Positions 42,438 to 51,783 of a DNA stretch of 64,000 nucleotides are shown here, piece after piece. Origin of the DNA: an uncultured Prevotellaceae bacterium (GTDB taxonomy: Bacteria; Bacteroidota; Bacteroidia; Bacteroidales; Bacteroidaceae); the NCBI GenBank assembly GCA_900315105.1, contig OMXX01000022.1, positions 13,431 to 77,430 on the forward strand. The letters run 5' to 3'. The position numbers and the translations under genes were made by a program. Each line of letters begins with the position of its first letter. Position 1 is the first letter of the stretch. The notes beneath the pieces are model-generated. The model did not search any database. It was given only the letters and a program-made list of their open reading frames with translations, and was not told where the DNA came from.

Positions 42438-42699
42438 TGTTATCTTGTTGCAAATAATGCCATATATTCGTGCAAAATTACGAAATAACTCGCAGATAAC
42501 AAAATATCATAACATTTTTTGACATTACACCATCGAAGAACTCCTCACGCTAATACATAATAAAATGCAAAGACACTAAGACGCAGAGATTAATTTTGAA
42601 CACGGAAATCACAGAACAAACGAAATATTCTTTGGAATTATTCTGTGTCCGAAAAACTCAGCGACTTAGCGTCTTTGCGTTATAAAAAAGACAAGATAT
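42438..42699. repeat. Intergenic hairpin repeat between the LRR and GH3 genes
   Basis: A large imperfect hairpin: 42567-42588 (GCAAAGACACTAAGACGCAG) pairs with 42657-42678 at about 18 of 22 positions, with an inner CACGGAA/TTCTGTG complementarity. It follows the LRR gene stop at 42700 and may end its transcript. A related GCAAAG/CTTTGC hairpin lies after dut. Confidence 0.6.
42473..42503 (-). promoter_or_regulatory. Promoter of the GH3 gene
   Basis: On the minus strand TTTG (42503-42500), 19 bp, then TAATTTTG (42480-42473): an exact match to the Bacteroidetes -33/-7 consensus and spacing. Confidence 0.75.
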
Positions 42700-44142
42700 C
42701 TATTCGTTCAAACCATTGATATTGAACTTCTTGCCGTTCTTGACAATTACGATTTTTCCATTCTCAAGATACTTTTTGCTCTTCGTGCTATTATCAGTAT
42801 TGATATTGATAATGCCAGTTGAACTTCCAGACAGTTTTTCGTAAGTTTTTTCGGCTTCGATCAAGAGGTTTGTGTTCTTAACGAGAGCTTGAACTTCCTT
42901 ACTAAGAGAATCAAAAGCAAAACGAGCTGTAGTAATCTTTGATTTGCAATCAGCAGTATTCTTAACAGTACCGATAGCATTAATCAAACCTTCTATTGTC
43001 AGAGCTGCAACTTCCTCTGCATCATCAATAACATTGAAATAATTCCATTCTTTTGCATTCTGGTATGCTTCTTTACATCCAACAGGAACATGCAAATCCC
43101 CATAAGTACTATAATCAGTCAAAACCCAAAAGAGATTCTGTGGAATGCTTGACAAATTGATTACAGAAGACAATTTGGGACAACCACCAAACGCTCCATC
43201 ATCAATTTTTGTCACAGAACTTGGTATTATTACTGATGCAAGTTTGGCACAGCCATCGAATGTATAAGAATTAATGCAATCAAGTTTATTAGATATGCTG
43301 ACAAATGAAAGTTCAGTACACTCTGAAAATGCAAGCCTACCTATAAATGTCACAGAGTTAGGAATCGATAGTGATGTGATTGAAGCACATTGATAAAACG
43401 CTTGGTCACCAATTGTCTCCAACGTATTGGGAAACTCGATTGTCTTAAGATTGTCACATAATTGAAAAGCCATATCGCCTATGTTGATGATGTTGTCAGG
43501 TATGCTAATCGATTTAAGTGCATCGCAGTTATAGAAGCTGCTATGTGGAATTTCTTTTAAGCCACTACCTAAAGAAACCGATGACAGATTAGTACACTCT
43601 GAAAAAACACTAAATCCCATTTCCGTTACAGAATCTGGAATTTTGATAGAAGTCAAGCCTTCACAGCCAGAGAAAGCAACATCTCCAATGTTTGTCACAG
43701 AGTTAGGGATGATGATTGAAGTGAGGCCTTCACAACCTCGAAAAGCAATATCTCCAATGTTTGTCACAGAGTTAGGGATAATGATCGAAGTGAGACTTTC
43801 GCAATAACCAAAAGCTTCCGTTCCAATACTCGTCACGGAATTAGGGATGGTGATTGAAGTGAGATTTTTACACCAACAAAAAGCATAATTTCCAATGGTT
43901 GTCACTTTGTATGTTACTCCTTCATGGGTAATAAACGAAGGGATGGTTATAGCGCCTACATATTGACCAGGGTCACTAGAACTTTCCAAACGATGATTTC
44001 CGTTATAAGTAACACTCGCCTTTCTAGTTGCCCTATCGAGGTTGTATGAAATACCATCAATACAGGCATCAGCTGCAAAACTTACCAATGACATCATCAA
44101 TGCCACGGCAAGCGTAAAAATGCGGTTGTAAATAGTCTTCAT
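42700..44142 (-). CDS. BspA-type leucine-rich repeat surface protein
   Basis: A 480-residue exported protein. The signal peptide ends near FAADA (residue 24). From about 60 to 330 it consists of BspA-type LRR_5 units of 23 residues (consensus IPNSVTxIGxxAFxxCxxLTSI), about eleven units. A C-terminal region follows with a helical segment (about 360-430, SKITTARFAFDSLSKE) and the ending NGKIVIVKNGKKFNINGLN. The last motif resembles the C-terminal strand seen in secreted Prevotella proteins (recall). BspA proteins act in adhesion and matrix binding. The ATG at 44142 starts a clean signal peptide; the frame extends further upstream but covers the promoter. Confidence 0.92.
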   Translation of the reverse strand: MKTIYNRIFTLAVALMMSLVSFAADACIDGISYNLDRATRKASVTYNGNHRLESSSDPGQYVGAITIPSFITHEGVTYKVTTIGNYAFCWCKNLTSITIPNSVTSIGTEAFGYCESLTSIIIPNSVTNIGDIAFRGCEGLTSIIIPNSVTNIGDVAFSGCEGLTSIKIPDSVTEMGFSVFSECTNLSSVSLGSGLKEIPHSSFYNCDALKSISIPDNIINIGDMAFQLCDNLKTIEFPNTLETIGDQAFYQCASITSLSIPNSVTFIGRLAFSECTELSFVSISNKLDCINSYTFDGCAKLASVIIPSSVTKIDDGAFGGCPKLSSVINLSSIPQNLFWVLTDYSTYGDLHVPVGCKEAYQNAKEWNYFNVIDDAEEVAALTIEGLINAIGTVKNTADCKSKITTARFAFDSLSKEVQALVKNTNLLIEAEKTYEKLSGSSTGIININTDNSTKSKKYLENGKIVIVKNGKKFNINGLNE

Positions 44143-44180
44143 TTTTTCTTGAATTTTAAAAGTTTTAAGTTTTTCGGGCA

Positions 44181-44211
44181 CAAAAGTATGGAATGTTTCT
44201 AATTCCTCCAA
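44181..44211 (-). promoter_or_regulatory. Promoter of the LRR gene
   Basis: On the minus strand TTG (44211-44209), 20 bp, then TACTTTTG (44188-44181), matching the TTTG/TAnnTTTG pattern; leader of about 38 bases. Confidence 0.65.
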
Positions 44212-44326
44212 GCAATCTCTCAATTATTTTCGATTTTTTATCGTGGTTTCTTTGCTTTTCTTTCTCTTACCTTCCTCTCTTGTTGCTCTTCTCTTATTCT
44301 TTTCTTCCTCTTCTTGTCCGAAGATA

Positions 44327-44413
44327 CTCCATCGATTCTCCATCGATACTCCATCGATGGTCCATCGTTTCGATGGAGGATCGATGGACTAACGATGGAG
44401 TACTGATGGACTA
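44327..44413. repeat. TCCATCGAT hairpin between the LRR gene and mraZ
   Basis: Two 42-base arms (44327-44368 and 44372-44413) pair at 34 of 42 positions around a TTT loop. Each arm has four TCCATCG units spaced 11-12 bp. It is in the divergent promoter region of the LRR gene and mraZ. Confidence 0.85.
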
Positions 44414-44510
44414 TCCTCGGAGAAAATGCGAAGAAAAAGCGCGCTCTCTGGAATTGCCTAAACAACATTTTTAATGCCCGAAAATAAAAAAAATATAAAA
44501 AACGAAAAAA

Positions 44511-44540
44511 AAGTGGAGAAAAGTGGTGGAAAGTGGGGAA
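44511..44540 (+). promoter_or_regulatory. MraZ operator: three tandem 10-bp boxes
   Basis: Three directly repeated 10-mers: AAGTGGAGAA, AAGTGGTGGA, AAGTGGGGAA. GTGG-containing direct repeats at 10-bp spacing upstream of mraZ are the known binding site of MraZ oligomers. They end 7 bp before the -7 element, so binding would cover the -33 region and repress the operon (inference from the known autoregulation). Confidence 0.85.
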
Positions 44541-44547
44541 AATTGTG

Positions 44548-44555
44548 TAATTTTG
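44548..44555 (+). promoter_or_regulatory. -7 element of the dcw operon
   Basis: TAATTTTG matches TAnnTTTG, 49 bases before the mraZ start codon and directly downstream of the MraZ boxes. Confidence 0.65.
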
Positions 44556-44604
44556 AACGCAAATTATAATATAAATTAACATGCGCGTGGTTATATAACT
44601 ATAA

Positions 44605-45087
44605 ATGAGATTCTTAGGCAACATAGAGGCAAAGGCAGACAGTAAGGGACGAGTGTTTCTTCCTGCAGGTTTTCGCAAGGTGCTCCAGGCATCTGGCGAG
44701 AATCAGATTGTCATGCGCAAGGATGTGTTCCAAGATTGTCTCGTGCTATATCCCGAAAGCGTATGGAATGAGCAGGTCGATCAGCTTCGCTCAAAACTCA
44801 ATCGCTGGAACAAGCAGCATCAGCAGATATATCGTCAGTTTGTGTCTGACGTGGAGCTGGTAAATCTTGACGCGAGCGGTAGAATGTTGATACCTCGACG
44901 TTATCAGCAGTTGGTGGGCATAACACAGGATGTTCGCTTCCTCGGTGTTGGTGACACTATCGAGATATGGGCTGGCGGTAAGGATAGCAAGCCGTTTATG
45001 GATGCTGAGGACTTCGGCAAGGCATTGGAGGAGTTGATGAGGCCTCTCCCCCCGCCCTCCCCCGTAGGGAGGGAGCCGGAGTGCTAA
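44605..45087 (+). CDS. mraZ: Transcriptional regulator MraZ
   Basis: A 160-residue DNA-binding regulator of the dcw cluster with two SpoVT-AbrB-like halves: FLGNIEAKADSKGRVFLPAGFR (start) and VELVNLDASGRMLIPRRYQ (near residue 85), each with the DxxGR motif. It normally represses its own operon through the boxes just upstream. The last 15 residues (RPLPPPSPVGREPEC) are encoded by a copy of the 40-bp repeat R3, which replaced the natural C-terminus. This may have little effect because the DNA-binding halves are complete. Confidence 0.96.
   Translation: MRFLGNIEAKADSKGRVFLPAGFRKVLQASGENQIVMRKDVFQDCLVLYPESVWNEQVDQLRSKLNRWNKQHQQIYRQFVSDVELVNLDASGRMLIPRRYQQLVGITQDVRFLGVGDTIEIWAGGKDSKPFMDAEDFGKALEELMRPLPPPSPVGREPEC
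45041..45080 (+). repeat. R3 repeat, copy inside mraZ
   Basis: A 40-bp sequence beginning GGCCTCTCCCCCCGCCCTCC, identical to 55577-55616 and to the reverse complement of 55670-55709. It encodes the end of MraZ. Confidence 0.9.
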
Positions 45088-45185
45088 AGGCACACAAAGA
45101 AAACCTCTTAATAAAACCAGCAAAAGTAACTAAGTAATTAGTAACTTGTAATTCGTAATAAACAAAAATTTGTAACTAATAACCG

Positions 45186-46100
45186 ATGTATCATATTCCA
45201 GTTTTGCTCAACGAGAGTATTGACGGTCTGGATATCCGTCCGGGTGGCATCTATGTAGATGTGACTTTTGGAGGTGGTGGCCATAGCCGTGAGATACTAC
45301 GCAGACTGAATGGTACAGGACATCTTTACAGTTTCGATCAGGATGCGGATGCCGAGCAGAATATAGGGGAGGCTCCAGAGAACTTCACATTCGTGAGAAG
45401 CAATTTCAGATACCTGAACAACTGGATGAGATACTATGGCGTGGATCATATAGACGGTCTGCTTGCCGACCTTGGAGTATCTTCACATCACTTTGACGAT
45501 GAGACGCGAGGTTTCTCCTTCCGCTTCGACGCTCCTCTTGACATGAGGATGAACAAGCGTGCCGGAGCGACTGCCGCTGATATAGTGAACAACTACGAGG
45601 AAGAGCGGTTGGCTGATATCTTCTATCTCTACGGAGAGATGAAGAACTCACGAAAGATAGCCTCTGCATTGGTGAAATACCGTCAGACGCAGAAGATAGA
45701 GACCACACAGGATTTCCTGAAGGCGGTGGAGCCTTTCTTCAAGCATGAACGTGAGAAGAAGGATATGGCAAAGCTCTTTCAGGCTTTGCGCATTGAGGTG
45801 AACCACGAGATGGACGCCTTGCGCGAGATGCTATACGCAGCAACAAACTGGCTTGGTGAAGGTGGCAGGCTCTCTGTTATAACCTACCACAGTCTTGAGG
45901 ACAGGATTGTGAAGAACATCATCAAGACAGGCAACGTGGAAGGAAAGCGTAACGAGGACTTCTACGGAAGGGTGAGTACCCCATACAAGGCAATCAACAA
46001 CAAAGTCATCGTACCTGATGACGATGAGCAGAGGGAGAATCCCCGCTCAAGAAGCGCAAAGCTGAGGATTGCCGTTAAGATTGACAACCAAAAGGAATAG
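45186..46100 (+). CDS. rsmH: 16S rRNA m4C1402 methyltransferase
   Basis: RsmH (MraW) N4-methylates C1402 of 16S rRNA using SAM, 304 residues. The start MYHIPVLLNESIDGL and the SAM motif YVDVTFGGGGHSREIL are diagnostic. DGLLADLGVSSHHFD and GFSFRFDAPLDMRMN are also conserved, as is the C-terminal VITYHSLEDRIVKN and RSRSAKLR. Second gene of the dcw operon; the 98-bp gap after mraZ holds AT-rich filler (TTAGTAACTTGTAATTCGTA). The stop is 3 bases before ftsL. Confidence 0.97.
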   Translation: MYHIPVLLNESIDGLDIRPGGIYVDVTFGGGGHSREILRRLNGTGHLYSFDQDADAEQNIGEAPENFTFVRSNFRYLNNWMRYYGVDHIDGLLADLGVSSHHFDDETRGFSFRFDAPLDMRMNKRAGATAADIVNNYEEERLADIFYLYGEMKNSRKIASALVKYRQTQKIETTQDFLKAVEPFFKHEREKKDMAKLFQALRIEVNHEMDALREMLYAATNWLGEGGRLSVITYHSLEDRIVKNIIKTGNVEGKRNEDFYGRVSTPYKAINNKVIVPDDDEQRENPRSRSAKLRIAVKIDNQKE

Positions 46101-46103
46101 GAA

Positions 46104-46637
46104 ATGATGCAAGAGGATAAAGACATAAAAATGACTATTACTCCTACGCCGGCAGAGGAATCTGAGGTGCAGGAAAGTCTTGCATCTGCCTCAGTAGAGG
46201 AGAATATTGACAAGGATCTTGCAGAGAATGCGCAGGAGGCTTCCCAACACGACCCTACAGCCAAGACCCTTGAGGATATCATGCATCAGGAGGCGCATGA
46301 GTCGGAGACCCAACCACCATCAAACTTCTCTTTGAGCAGAACCCTTGGTGGCGCTATCCTTGCACATATCATCCAGAGCCAGATAAAACTGGTTCTGCTC
46401 ATAACTCTTTTCCTTATTATATATATAACATGCCGTTATCAATGTCAGCAGAAGATGGTGGAGATAGACCGTATGGAGCAGCAACTTACAGCTATCAGAT
46501 ACAAGGCCACCGTTGTGACAAGTTTCCTGACGGAGAAAAGCAGAGAAAGTAATATTATGGATATGCTGGAACAGAAAGGCGACAGTACCTTGCAGATTCC
46601 AAAGGATCCACCATATAAAATTAACGTGCCTGAGTAA
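46104..46637 (+). CDS. ftsL: FtsL-like division protein with long cytoplasmic N-terminus
   Basis: A 177-residue bitopic protein in the position of ftsL. An acidic, probably disordered N-terminal region of about 90 residues precedes one transmembrane helix (IKLVLLITLFLIIYITC, about 97-113). A periplasmic coiled coil follows (EIDRMEQQLTAIRYKATVVTSF). Position between rsmH and ftsI, single helix and coiled coil are the family hallmarks; the sequence itself is weakly conserved. The usual FtsL is about 100-120 residues, so the extra N-terminus is a lineage feature. The stop is directly adjacent to the ftsI start (TAAATG). Confidence 0.85.
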   Translation: MMQEDKDIKMTITPTPAEESEVQESLASASVEENIDKDLAENAQEASQHDPTAKTLEDIMHQEAHESETQPPSNFSLSRTLGGAILAHIIQSQIKLVLLITLFLIIYITCRYQCQQKMVEIDRMEQQLTAIRYKATVVTSFLTEKSRESNIMDMLEQKGDSTLQIPKDPPYKINVPE

Positions 46638-48842
46638 ATGAAACAGCAGTTTGACAATAGAAAGTCAATGACACGCTATTCCCTCATTGCAGTAGTGATG
46701 ATGTTCGTTGCCGTTGCAGTATTGGGACGTGCGTTCTATGTCATGACAGCCGAGAGATCATACTGGCTTGCTGTGGCAGCTCAGGTGAAGAAGGATAGTG
46801 TTATCATTGAGCCGACAAGAGGTAATATCCTGAGCGCTGGTGGTCAGCAGTTGGCTTGTAACCTTCCGGAATATCGTATATATATGGATTTTGAGGCTAT
46901 ACGCGAATCCAAGTGCGATACGCTTTGGCATGATGCCCAGGGTAAGCCGACAAAGGAACTCAGGGAACTTTGCAAAGGACTTCATAAGCTCTTCCCATCA
47001 CGTTCAGCAGAAGAATTTCTTCAGAACTTAGAGGACGGCTATGCGTGGAAATCTGCTACTACGGGCAAGCATCACAGGGCATGGCCAGTATGGAAACAGC
47101 GTATTCCATACATGAAATATACAGAGGTCAAGAAACTGCCTATCTTCAAGCTCCGTCAGGGGTTGAGCGGATTCTATGCTCAGAAGTTCATGATTAGAAA
47201 CCGTCCTTACGGTCCTATGGCTGCTTCAATAGTAGGTTCTGCATATAAGGAAACAGGAAAGGCTTATGCTGGTCTTGAACTTGCCTACGATACCGTACTT
47301 GCCGGAACTCCGGGTATCAAGCATAGACGTAAGGTGCTGAATAAGTTTATCAATATCAGCGATACAGCAGCCGTTGACGGTGAGGATATTGTTACGACTA
47401 TTGACGTAAGTATTCAGGACCTTGCAGAGCGATCTTTGAAGAAAGAGCTTATCAAGGATAATGCATATACAGGTGTGGCTATCGTGATGGAAGTGGCTAC
47501 TGGCGATATCAAGGCAATGGTGAACCTTGACCGCGACTCTCTCGGCAACTATTACGAAGGTCGCAACCACGCTATTGCCGACTTGCTTGAACCAGGTTCT
47601 GTGTTCAAGACCGCAAGTATTCTTACCGCTCTTGAGGATGGCTTTATACCAGATACAGCCAACTGCAAGGTAGATACAGGCTATGGTATCCTTGAGATGC
47701 ATGGAGCCAAGATGCGTGACCATAACTGGCATAACGGTGGATATGGAGTAATCAATGTATCACGCATCCTTCAGGTGAGTTCGAATATCGGTGTCAGCGT
47801 ACTGATAGACAAGTTCTATGGCAAGAACCCTGAGAAATTCGTTGCAGGCATTCATCGTCTTGGTTTGGCTACTGACTTGAAGTTGCCATTCCCTGAATAT
47901 AGCGCACCAAGAATCCGTTTCCCTAAGAGGGATAAAACAGGTCGCTATTGGTCAAACTGGAGTAAGACGGCTCTTCCTTGGATGAGTATCGGTTATGAGA
48001 CGCAGGTTCCTCCAATATCAACTCTCACCTTCTATAATGCCATTGCCAATGGCGGTAAGATGGTAAAACCTCGTTTCGTCACCCGTGTGGAGAAAGACGG
48101 AGAAGTGGTAAGGGAATATCCTGTGGAGGTTATCAAAGAGCATATATGCAGCAATGCATCATTAGGCATAATACAGGATATTCTGTTCAAGGTGGTACAC
48201 GTAGGTCTTGGTAAGACTGCAGGTTCAAGGGCTTTCGACGTATCGGGAAAAACAGGTACTGCCCAGAAGGCTCATAATGGTTCTTACAAGAGCGGTACTG
48301 TGGATTATCTGCTGAGTTTCTGCGGATACTTCCCTTCAGAGAAGCCAAAGTACAGTTGTATCGTATGTATTCAGAAGTCTGGTTTGCCTGCATCTGGTGG
48401 TCTGATGAGCGGTCAGGTGTTCCACGATATTGCCGAGGGTATTATGGCAAAGAACATAAGATACCCAAGTAAGGCTGCAAAGGATGAGCTTTCACGTTTC
48501 GTTCCTGATGTAAAGAGAGGAAATATCCTCGCTGCCGATTATGTTCTTTCAAAGCTCGGAATGAAGACCAATGGCGGATGGAATGGCAGTTATGTAACAG
48601 GAAATCCAGTCTGGGGCTCGGCAAAGAGTGATGACAAGGAGGTAAAGCTTGAAAAGGTGGCTGCAACTCCTAGGAATCAGATGCCTGACGTAATAGGAAT
48701 GGGTGCTCGTGATGCCGTATATATACTTGAGAGTCGCGGAATGAAGGTGACAATCAGGGGCAGAGGTCGTGTGATGCAGCAGAGCCTTGCTCATGGCAAG
48801 CCTTTCAAACGAGGACAAAGGATTGAGCTGATATTGAATTAA
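46638..48842 (+). CDS. ftsI: Division-specific penicillin-binding protein (FtsI/PBP3) with PASTA domain
   Basis: A septal peptidoglycan transpeptidase of 734 residues. An N-terminal helix (about 15-38) is followed by the dimerisation domain (EPTRGNILSA, then NRPYGPMAASIVG). The catalytic motifs are SxxK in LLEPGSVFKTAS (near residue 325), SxN in QVSSNIGVS, and KTGT in SGKTGTAQKA (near 540). A C-terminal PASTA domain (MPDVIGMGARDAVYILESRG) ends at the stop. It works with FtsW in septum synthesis. It is followed by an inverted copy of repeat R2 and a 124-bp gap. Confidence 0.96.
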   Translation: MKQQFDNRKSMTRYSLIAVVMMFVAVAVLGRAFYVMTAERSYWLAVAAQVKKDSVIIEPTRGNILSAGGQQLACNLPEYRIYMDFEAIRESKCDTLWHDAQGKPTKELRELCKGLHKLFPSRSAEEFLQNLEDGYAWKSATTGKHHRAWPVWKQRIPYMKYTEVKKLPIFKLRQGLSGFYAQKFMIRNRPYGPMAASIVGSAYKETGKAYAGLELAYDTVLAGTPGIKHRRKVLNKFINISDTAAVDGEDIVTTIDVSIQDLAERSLKKELIKDNAYTGVAIVMEVATGDIKAMVNLDRDSLGNYYEGRNHAIADLLEPGSVFKTASILTALEDGFIPDTANCKVDTGYGILEMHGAKMRDHNWHNGGYGVINVSRILQVSSNIGVSVLIDKFYGKNPEKFVAGIHRLGLATDLKLPFPEYSAPRIRFPKRDKTGRYWSNWSKTALPWMSIGYETQVPPISTLTFYNAIANGGKMVKPRFVTRVEKDGEVVREYPVEVIKEHICSNASLGIIQDILFKVVHVGLGKTAGSRAFDVSGKTGTAQKAHNGSYKSGTVDYLLSFCGYFPSEKPKYSCIVCIQKSGLPASGGLMSGQVFHDIAEGIMAKNIRYPSKAAKDELSRFVPDVKRGNILAADYVLSKLGMKTNGGWNGSYVTGNPVWGSAKSDDKEVKLEKVAATPRNQMPDVIGMGARDAVYILESRGMKVTIRGRGRVMQQSLAHGKPFKRGQRIELILN

Positions 48843-48886
48843 AAGCCTAACCAAGCCTTCCCAAAGGGAAGGATGTTAGATAGTAT
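48843..48886 (-). repeat. R2 repeat, copy between ftsI and murE
   Basis: The 35 bases at 48843-48877 are the exact reverse complement of 51749-51783 and 59886-59920, and similarity extends about 8 bases further (TACTATC). The core CCTTCCCAAAGGGAAGG is a hairpin. Confidence 0.85.
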
Positions 48887-48966
48887 TTCTCCTTATGGGA
48901 GCTGTGCATATTCATTGTACATACAACCCAAACAGGTAATTAGTAATTTATAATTCGTAATATATT

Positions 48967-50421
48967 ATGAAACTGAGTGATTTGCTTAAGAATATAGTTA
49001 CTATCAGCATTACGGGTGATGCTGAGTGTGACATCAAGGGAGTCAACATTGATTCCCGAAAAGTGGCTGACGGTCATCTCTTCATCGCTATGCGCGGTAC
49101 TCAGGTGGATGGACATAAGTTCATACCAAAGGCTGAGGAACTTGGTGCTGCTGCTATTCTTTGTGAACAACTTCCTGAGGAGAAGAAGCAAGGTGTAACC
49201 TATGTTCAGGTGGCAGATACAGAGGATGTCGTTGGTCAGGTGGCTACTACATTCTATGGCAATCCTACATCGAAGCTGAAACTGGTTGGCGTGACAGGAA
49301 CAAATGGTAAGACCACTATCGCCACATTATTATATAATATGTTCCGTAAGATGGGACATAAATGCGGTCTGCTCTCAACCGTCTGCAACTATGTGGAGGG
49401 TGAGGCATATCCAACAGAGCACACAACTCCAGACCCAATCGAACTGAATGAGCTGTTGGGTAAGATGGCAGATGCTGGTTGTGAGTATGCTTTTATGGAA
49501 TGTTCAAGTCATGCTATCGCCCAGAAGCGTATCGGTGGACTGACATTCGCTGGCGGTATCTTCACCAACCTTACACGCGACCATCTCGACTATCACAAGA
49601 CCTTGGAGAACTATCGCGATGCAAAGAAGAAGTTCTTCGACGATATGCCAAAGAATGCCTTCGCTATCACTAATGCCGATGACAAGAACGGTATGGTAAT
49701 GGTTCAGAACACCAAGGCAACCGTCAAGACATACTCTATCCGCACTATGGCAGATTTCCATGCCAAGATCATAGAGTGCCACTTCGAGGGCATGTATCTT
49801 GAGGTAAACGGCAAGGAAGTAGGTGTGCAGTTCATCGGCAAGTTCAACGTCAGCAACCTCCTCGCAGTATATGGAGCAGCCGTTATGCTCGGTAAAGATC
49901 CTGAGGATGTGCTTGTTACTCTCAGCACATTGAAGAGCGTGGCAGGAAGACTTGAGCCAATTCGCTCTGCAGAAGGTGTTACAGCACTCGTTGACTATGC
50001 CCATACTCCAGACGCACTTGAGAATGTTCTCAATGCCATCCACGAGGTTATGGAAGGAAAGTCGGGTAAGATTATTACCGTATGTGGTGCTGGCGGTAAC
50101 CGAGACAAGGGTAAGCGTCCACTCATGGCACAAGAGGCTGTAAAGCAGAGTGACCGTGTTATCATCACCTCAGACAACCCTCGCTTTGAGGAACCACAGG
50201 ATATCATAAATGATATGCTTGCAGGACTTAACGCACAGCAGATGAAGTCAGTAATCAGCATCGTGGATCGTCGTGAGGCTATCAGAACAGCAGTTATGAT
50301 GGCAGAGAAGGGTGATGTAATCCTCATCGCAGGTAAGGGTCACGAGGACTATCAGGATGTCAAGGGCACAAAACATCACTTTGACGATAGAGAAGAGGTG
50401 AGGAAAGCCTTCGGTAATTAA
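48967..50421 (+). CDS. murE: UDP-MurNAc-L-Ala-D-Glu ligase (meso-diaminopimelate adding)
   Basis: MurE adds the third residue of the peptidoglycan stem, 484 residues. The P-loop is [15 protein letters not shown] (near residue 112). [30 protein letters not shown] and the lysine-containing [18 protein letters not shown] are also conserved. The C-terminal motif SDNPRFEEP (near 400) carries the DNPR signature that selects meso-diaminopimelate, so the cell wall is of the mDAP type. The start [10 protein letters not shown] is an ATG preceded by AT-rich filler. Confidence 0.97.
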   Translation: MKLSDLLKNIVTISITGDAECDIKGVNIDSRKVADGHLFIAMRGTQVDGHKFIPKAEELGAAAILCEQLPEEKKQGVTYVQVADTEDVVGQVATTFYGNPTSKLKLVGVTGTNGKTTIATLLYNMFRKMGHKCGLLSTVCNYVEGEAYPTEHTTPDPIELNELLGKMADAGCEYAFMECSSHAIAQKRIGGLTFAGGIFTNLTRDHLDYHKTLENYRDAKKKFFDDMPKNAFAITNADDKNGMVMVQNTKATVKTYSIRTMADFHAKIIECHFEGMYLEVNGKEVGVQFIGKFNVSNLLAVYGAAVMLGKDPEDVLVTLSTLKSVAGRLEPIRSAEGVTALVDYAHTPDALENVLNAIHEVMEGKSGKIITVCGAGGNRDKGKRPLMAQEAVKQSDRVIITSDNPRFEEPQDIINDMLAGLNAQQMKSVISIVDRREAIRTAVMMAEKGDVILIAGKGHEDYQDVKGTKHHFDDREEVRKAFGN

Positions 50422-50462
50422 AAATTGAAAATTGAAAATTTAGAAATTTGTAATTCAAAAGA

Positions 50463-51725
50463 ATGTTATATTATTTCTTTCGTTTTCTTGAGAAGTGGGA
50501 CATTCCAGGTTCTGGTATGTGGAGTTATATCTCCTTCCGTGCTTTGCTGGCATTGATTCTCTCACTTATTATCTCCATCTGGTTTGGTGAGTATTTCATC
50601 AAATGGATGAAGCGTCACAATGCCACAGAGGCTCAGCGTGACAAGAGCATCGACCCATACGGTGTAGAAAAGAAGGGTGTACCAACAATGGGTGGCGTCA
50701 TCATTCTCATTGCCACAATCGTGCCATGTCTTCTCTTCGGCAGACTACGTAACATCTATATGATTCTGATGCTTGTCACAACCGTATGGCTCGGAGCTAT
50801 CGGTTTTGCCGATGACTATATCAAGATGAAGATAACGAAAGATGGTCTTCGTCCTATATACAAGCTGATAGGTCAGGCTGCCCTTGGTCTCATTGTCGGA
50901 CTAACGCTTTGGGCAAGTCCTGATGCCGTAATCCGCGAGAACGTATCACAGCAACGTCATGGTACGGAAGTTGTAGTATATAAAAGTGAACCTGTAAAAT
51001 CAGCGGCTACCACTATTCCATTTGTGAAGAACAATAATTTGAACTACTCAGATTTGTTCACATGGTTGGGAGAATACAGAAGTGCTGCTACATGGATTTT
51101 CTTTGTACTCCTCACTACATTCGTAGTCATGGCGGTAAGTAATGGTAGTAACCTGAATGACGGTATGGACGGTATGTGTGCCGGTAACTCGGCCATAATA
51201 TGTGTGGCACTTGGGGTTCTTGCCTATGTGTCATCGCACATAGGATATGCCTCATATTTCAACATAATGTACATACCAGAGTCACAGGAACTTGTAATAT
51301 TCCTATGTGCATTCATGGGTGCTCTCATTGGTTTCCTCTGGTACAATGCCTATCCTGCTCAAGTGTTTATGGGCGATACAGGTTCGTTGGCAATCGGTGG
51401 TATCATCGCTGTTACGGCAATCATCATCCACAAGGAGTTGCTTATCCCTATACTTTGCTTTGTGTTCTTCATGGAGAGCATAAGCGTAATGACTCAGGTA
51501 CAGGTTGCAAAATATGGCAACAAGCGTAACAAGAAGCTTCGCCTTTTCAAGCGTGCACCTATCCACGATGCCTTCCGTATCAAACCGGGACAGTTGGCTC
51601 CAGACATAAAGGTGATGCTTAACTGGCCAAAGGGATGCTGGTTGGAGTCAAAGATAACCACACGCTTCTGGATTATAACAATCCTGCTTGCAGCTATGGC
51701 TATCATTACATTAAAGATAAGATAA
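50463..51725 (+). CDS. mraY: Phospho-MurNAc-pentapeptide transferase
   Basis: A polytopic membrane enzyme making lipid I from UDP-MurNAc-pentapeptide and undecaprenyl phosphate, 420 residues. Signatures are KKGVPTMGGV (near 75), GFADDYIKM (catalytic aspartates) and SNGSNLNDGMDGMCAG, then YPAQVFMGDTGSLAIGG and FKRAPIHDAFR (the His-containing cytoplasmic loop). An extra periplasmic stretch of about 50 residues (NVSQQRHGTEVVVYKSEPVK) makes it longer than the usual 360; this insertion appears characteristic of Bacteroidetes. Confidence 0.97.
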   Translation: MLYYFFRFLEKWDIPGSGMWSYISFRALLALILSLIISIWFGEYFIKWMKRHNATEAQRDKSIDPYGVEKKGVPTMGGVIILIATIVPCLLFGRLRNIYMILMLVTTVWLGAIGFADDYIKMKITKDGLRPIYKLIGQAALGLIVGLTLWASPDAVIRENVSQQRHGTEVVVYKSEPVKSAATTIPFVKNNNLNYSDLFTWLGEYRSAATWIFFVLLTTFVVMAVSNGSNLNDGMDGMCAGNSAIICVALGVLAYVSSHIGYASYFNIMYIPESQELVIFLCAFMGALIGFLWYNAYPAQVFMGDTGSLAIGGIIAVTAIIIHKELLIPILCFVFFMESISVMTQVQVAKYGNKRNKKLRLFKRAPIHDAFRIKPGQLAPDIKVMLNWPKGCWLESKITTRFWIITILLAAMAIITLKIR

Positions 51726-51748
51726 TTAACAATTAACACATACTATCA

Positions 51749-51783
51749 AACATCCTTCCCTTTGGGAAGGCTTGGTTAGGCTT
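51749..51783 (+). repeat. R2 repeat, copy before murD
   Basis: A 35-bp perfect copy (AACATCCTTCCCTTTGGGAA...) whose last base is immediately before the murD ATG, preceded by the shared TACTATC. Confidence 0.9.

Noticed and set aside
51535..51740. Frames opposite to mraY and other dcw genes
   Set aside because: All are short mirrors of membrane-protein codons without independent support.
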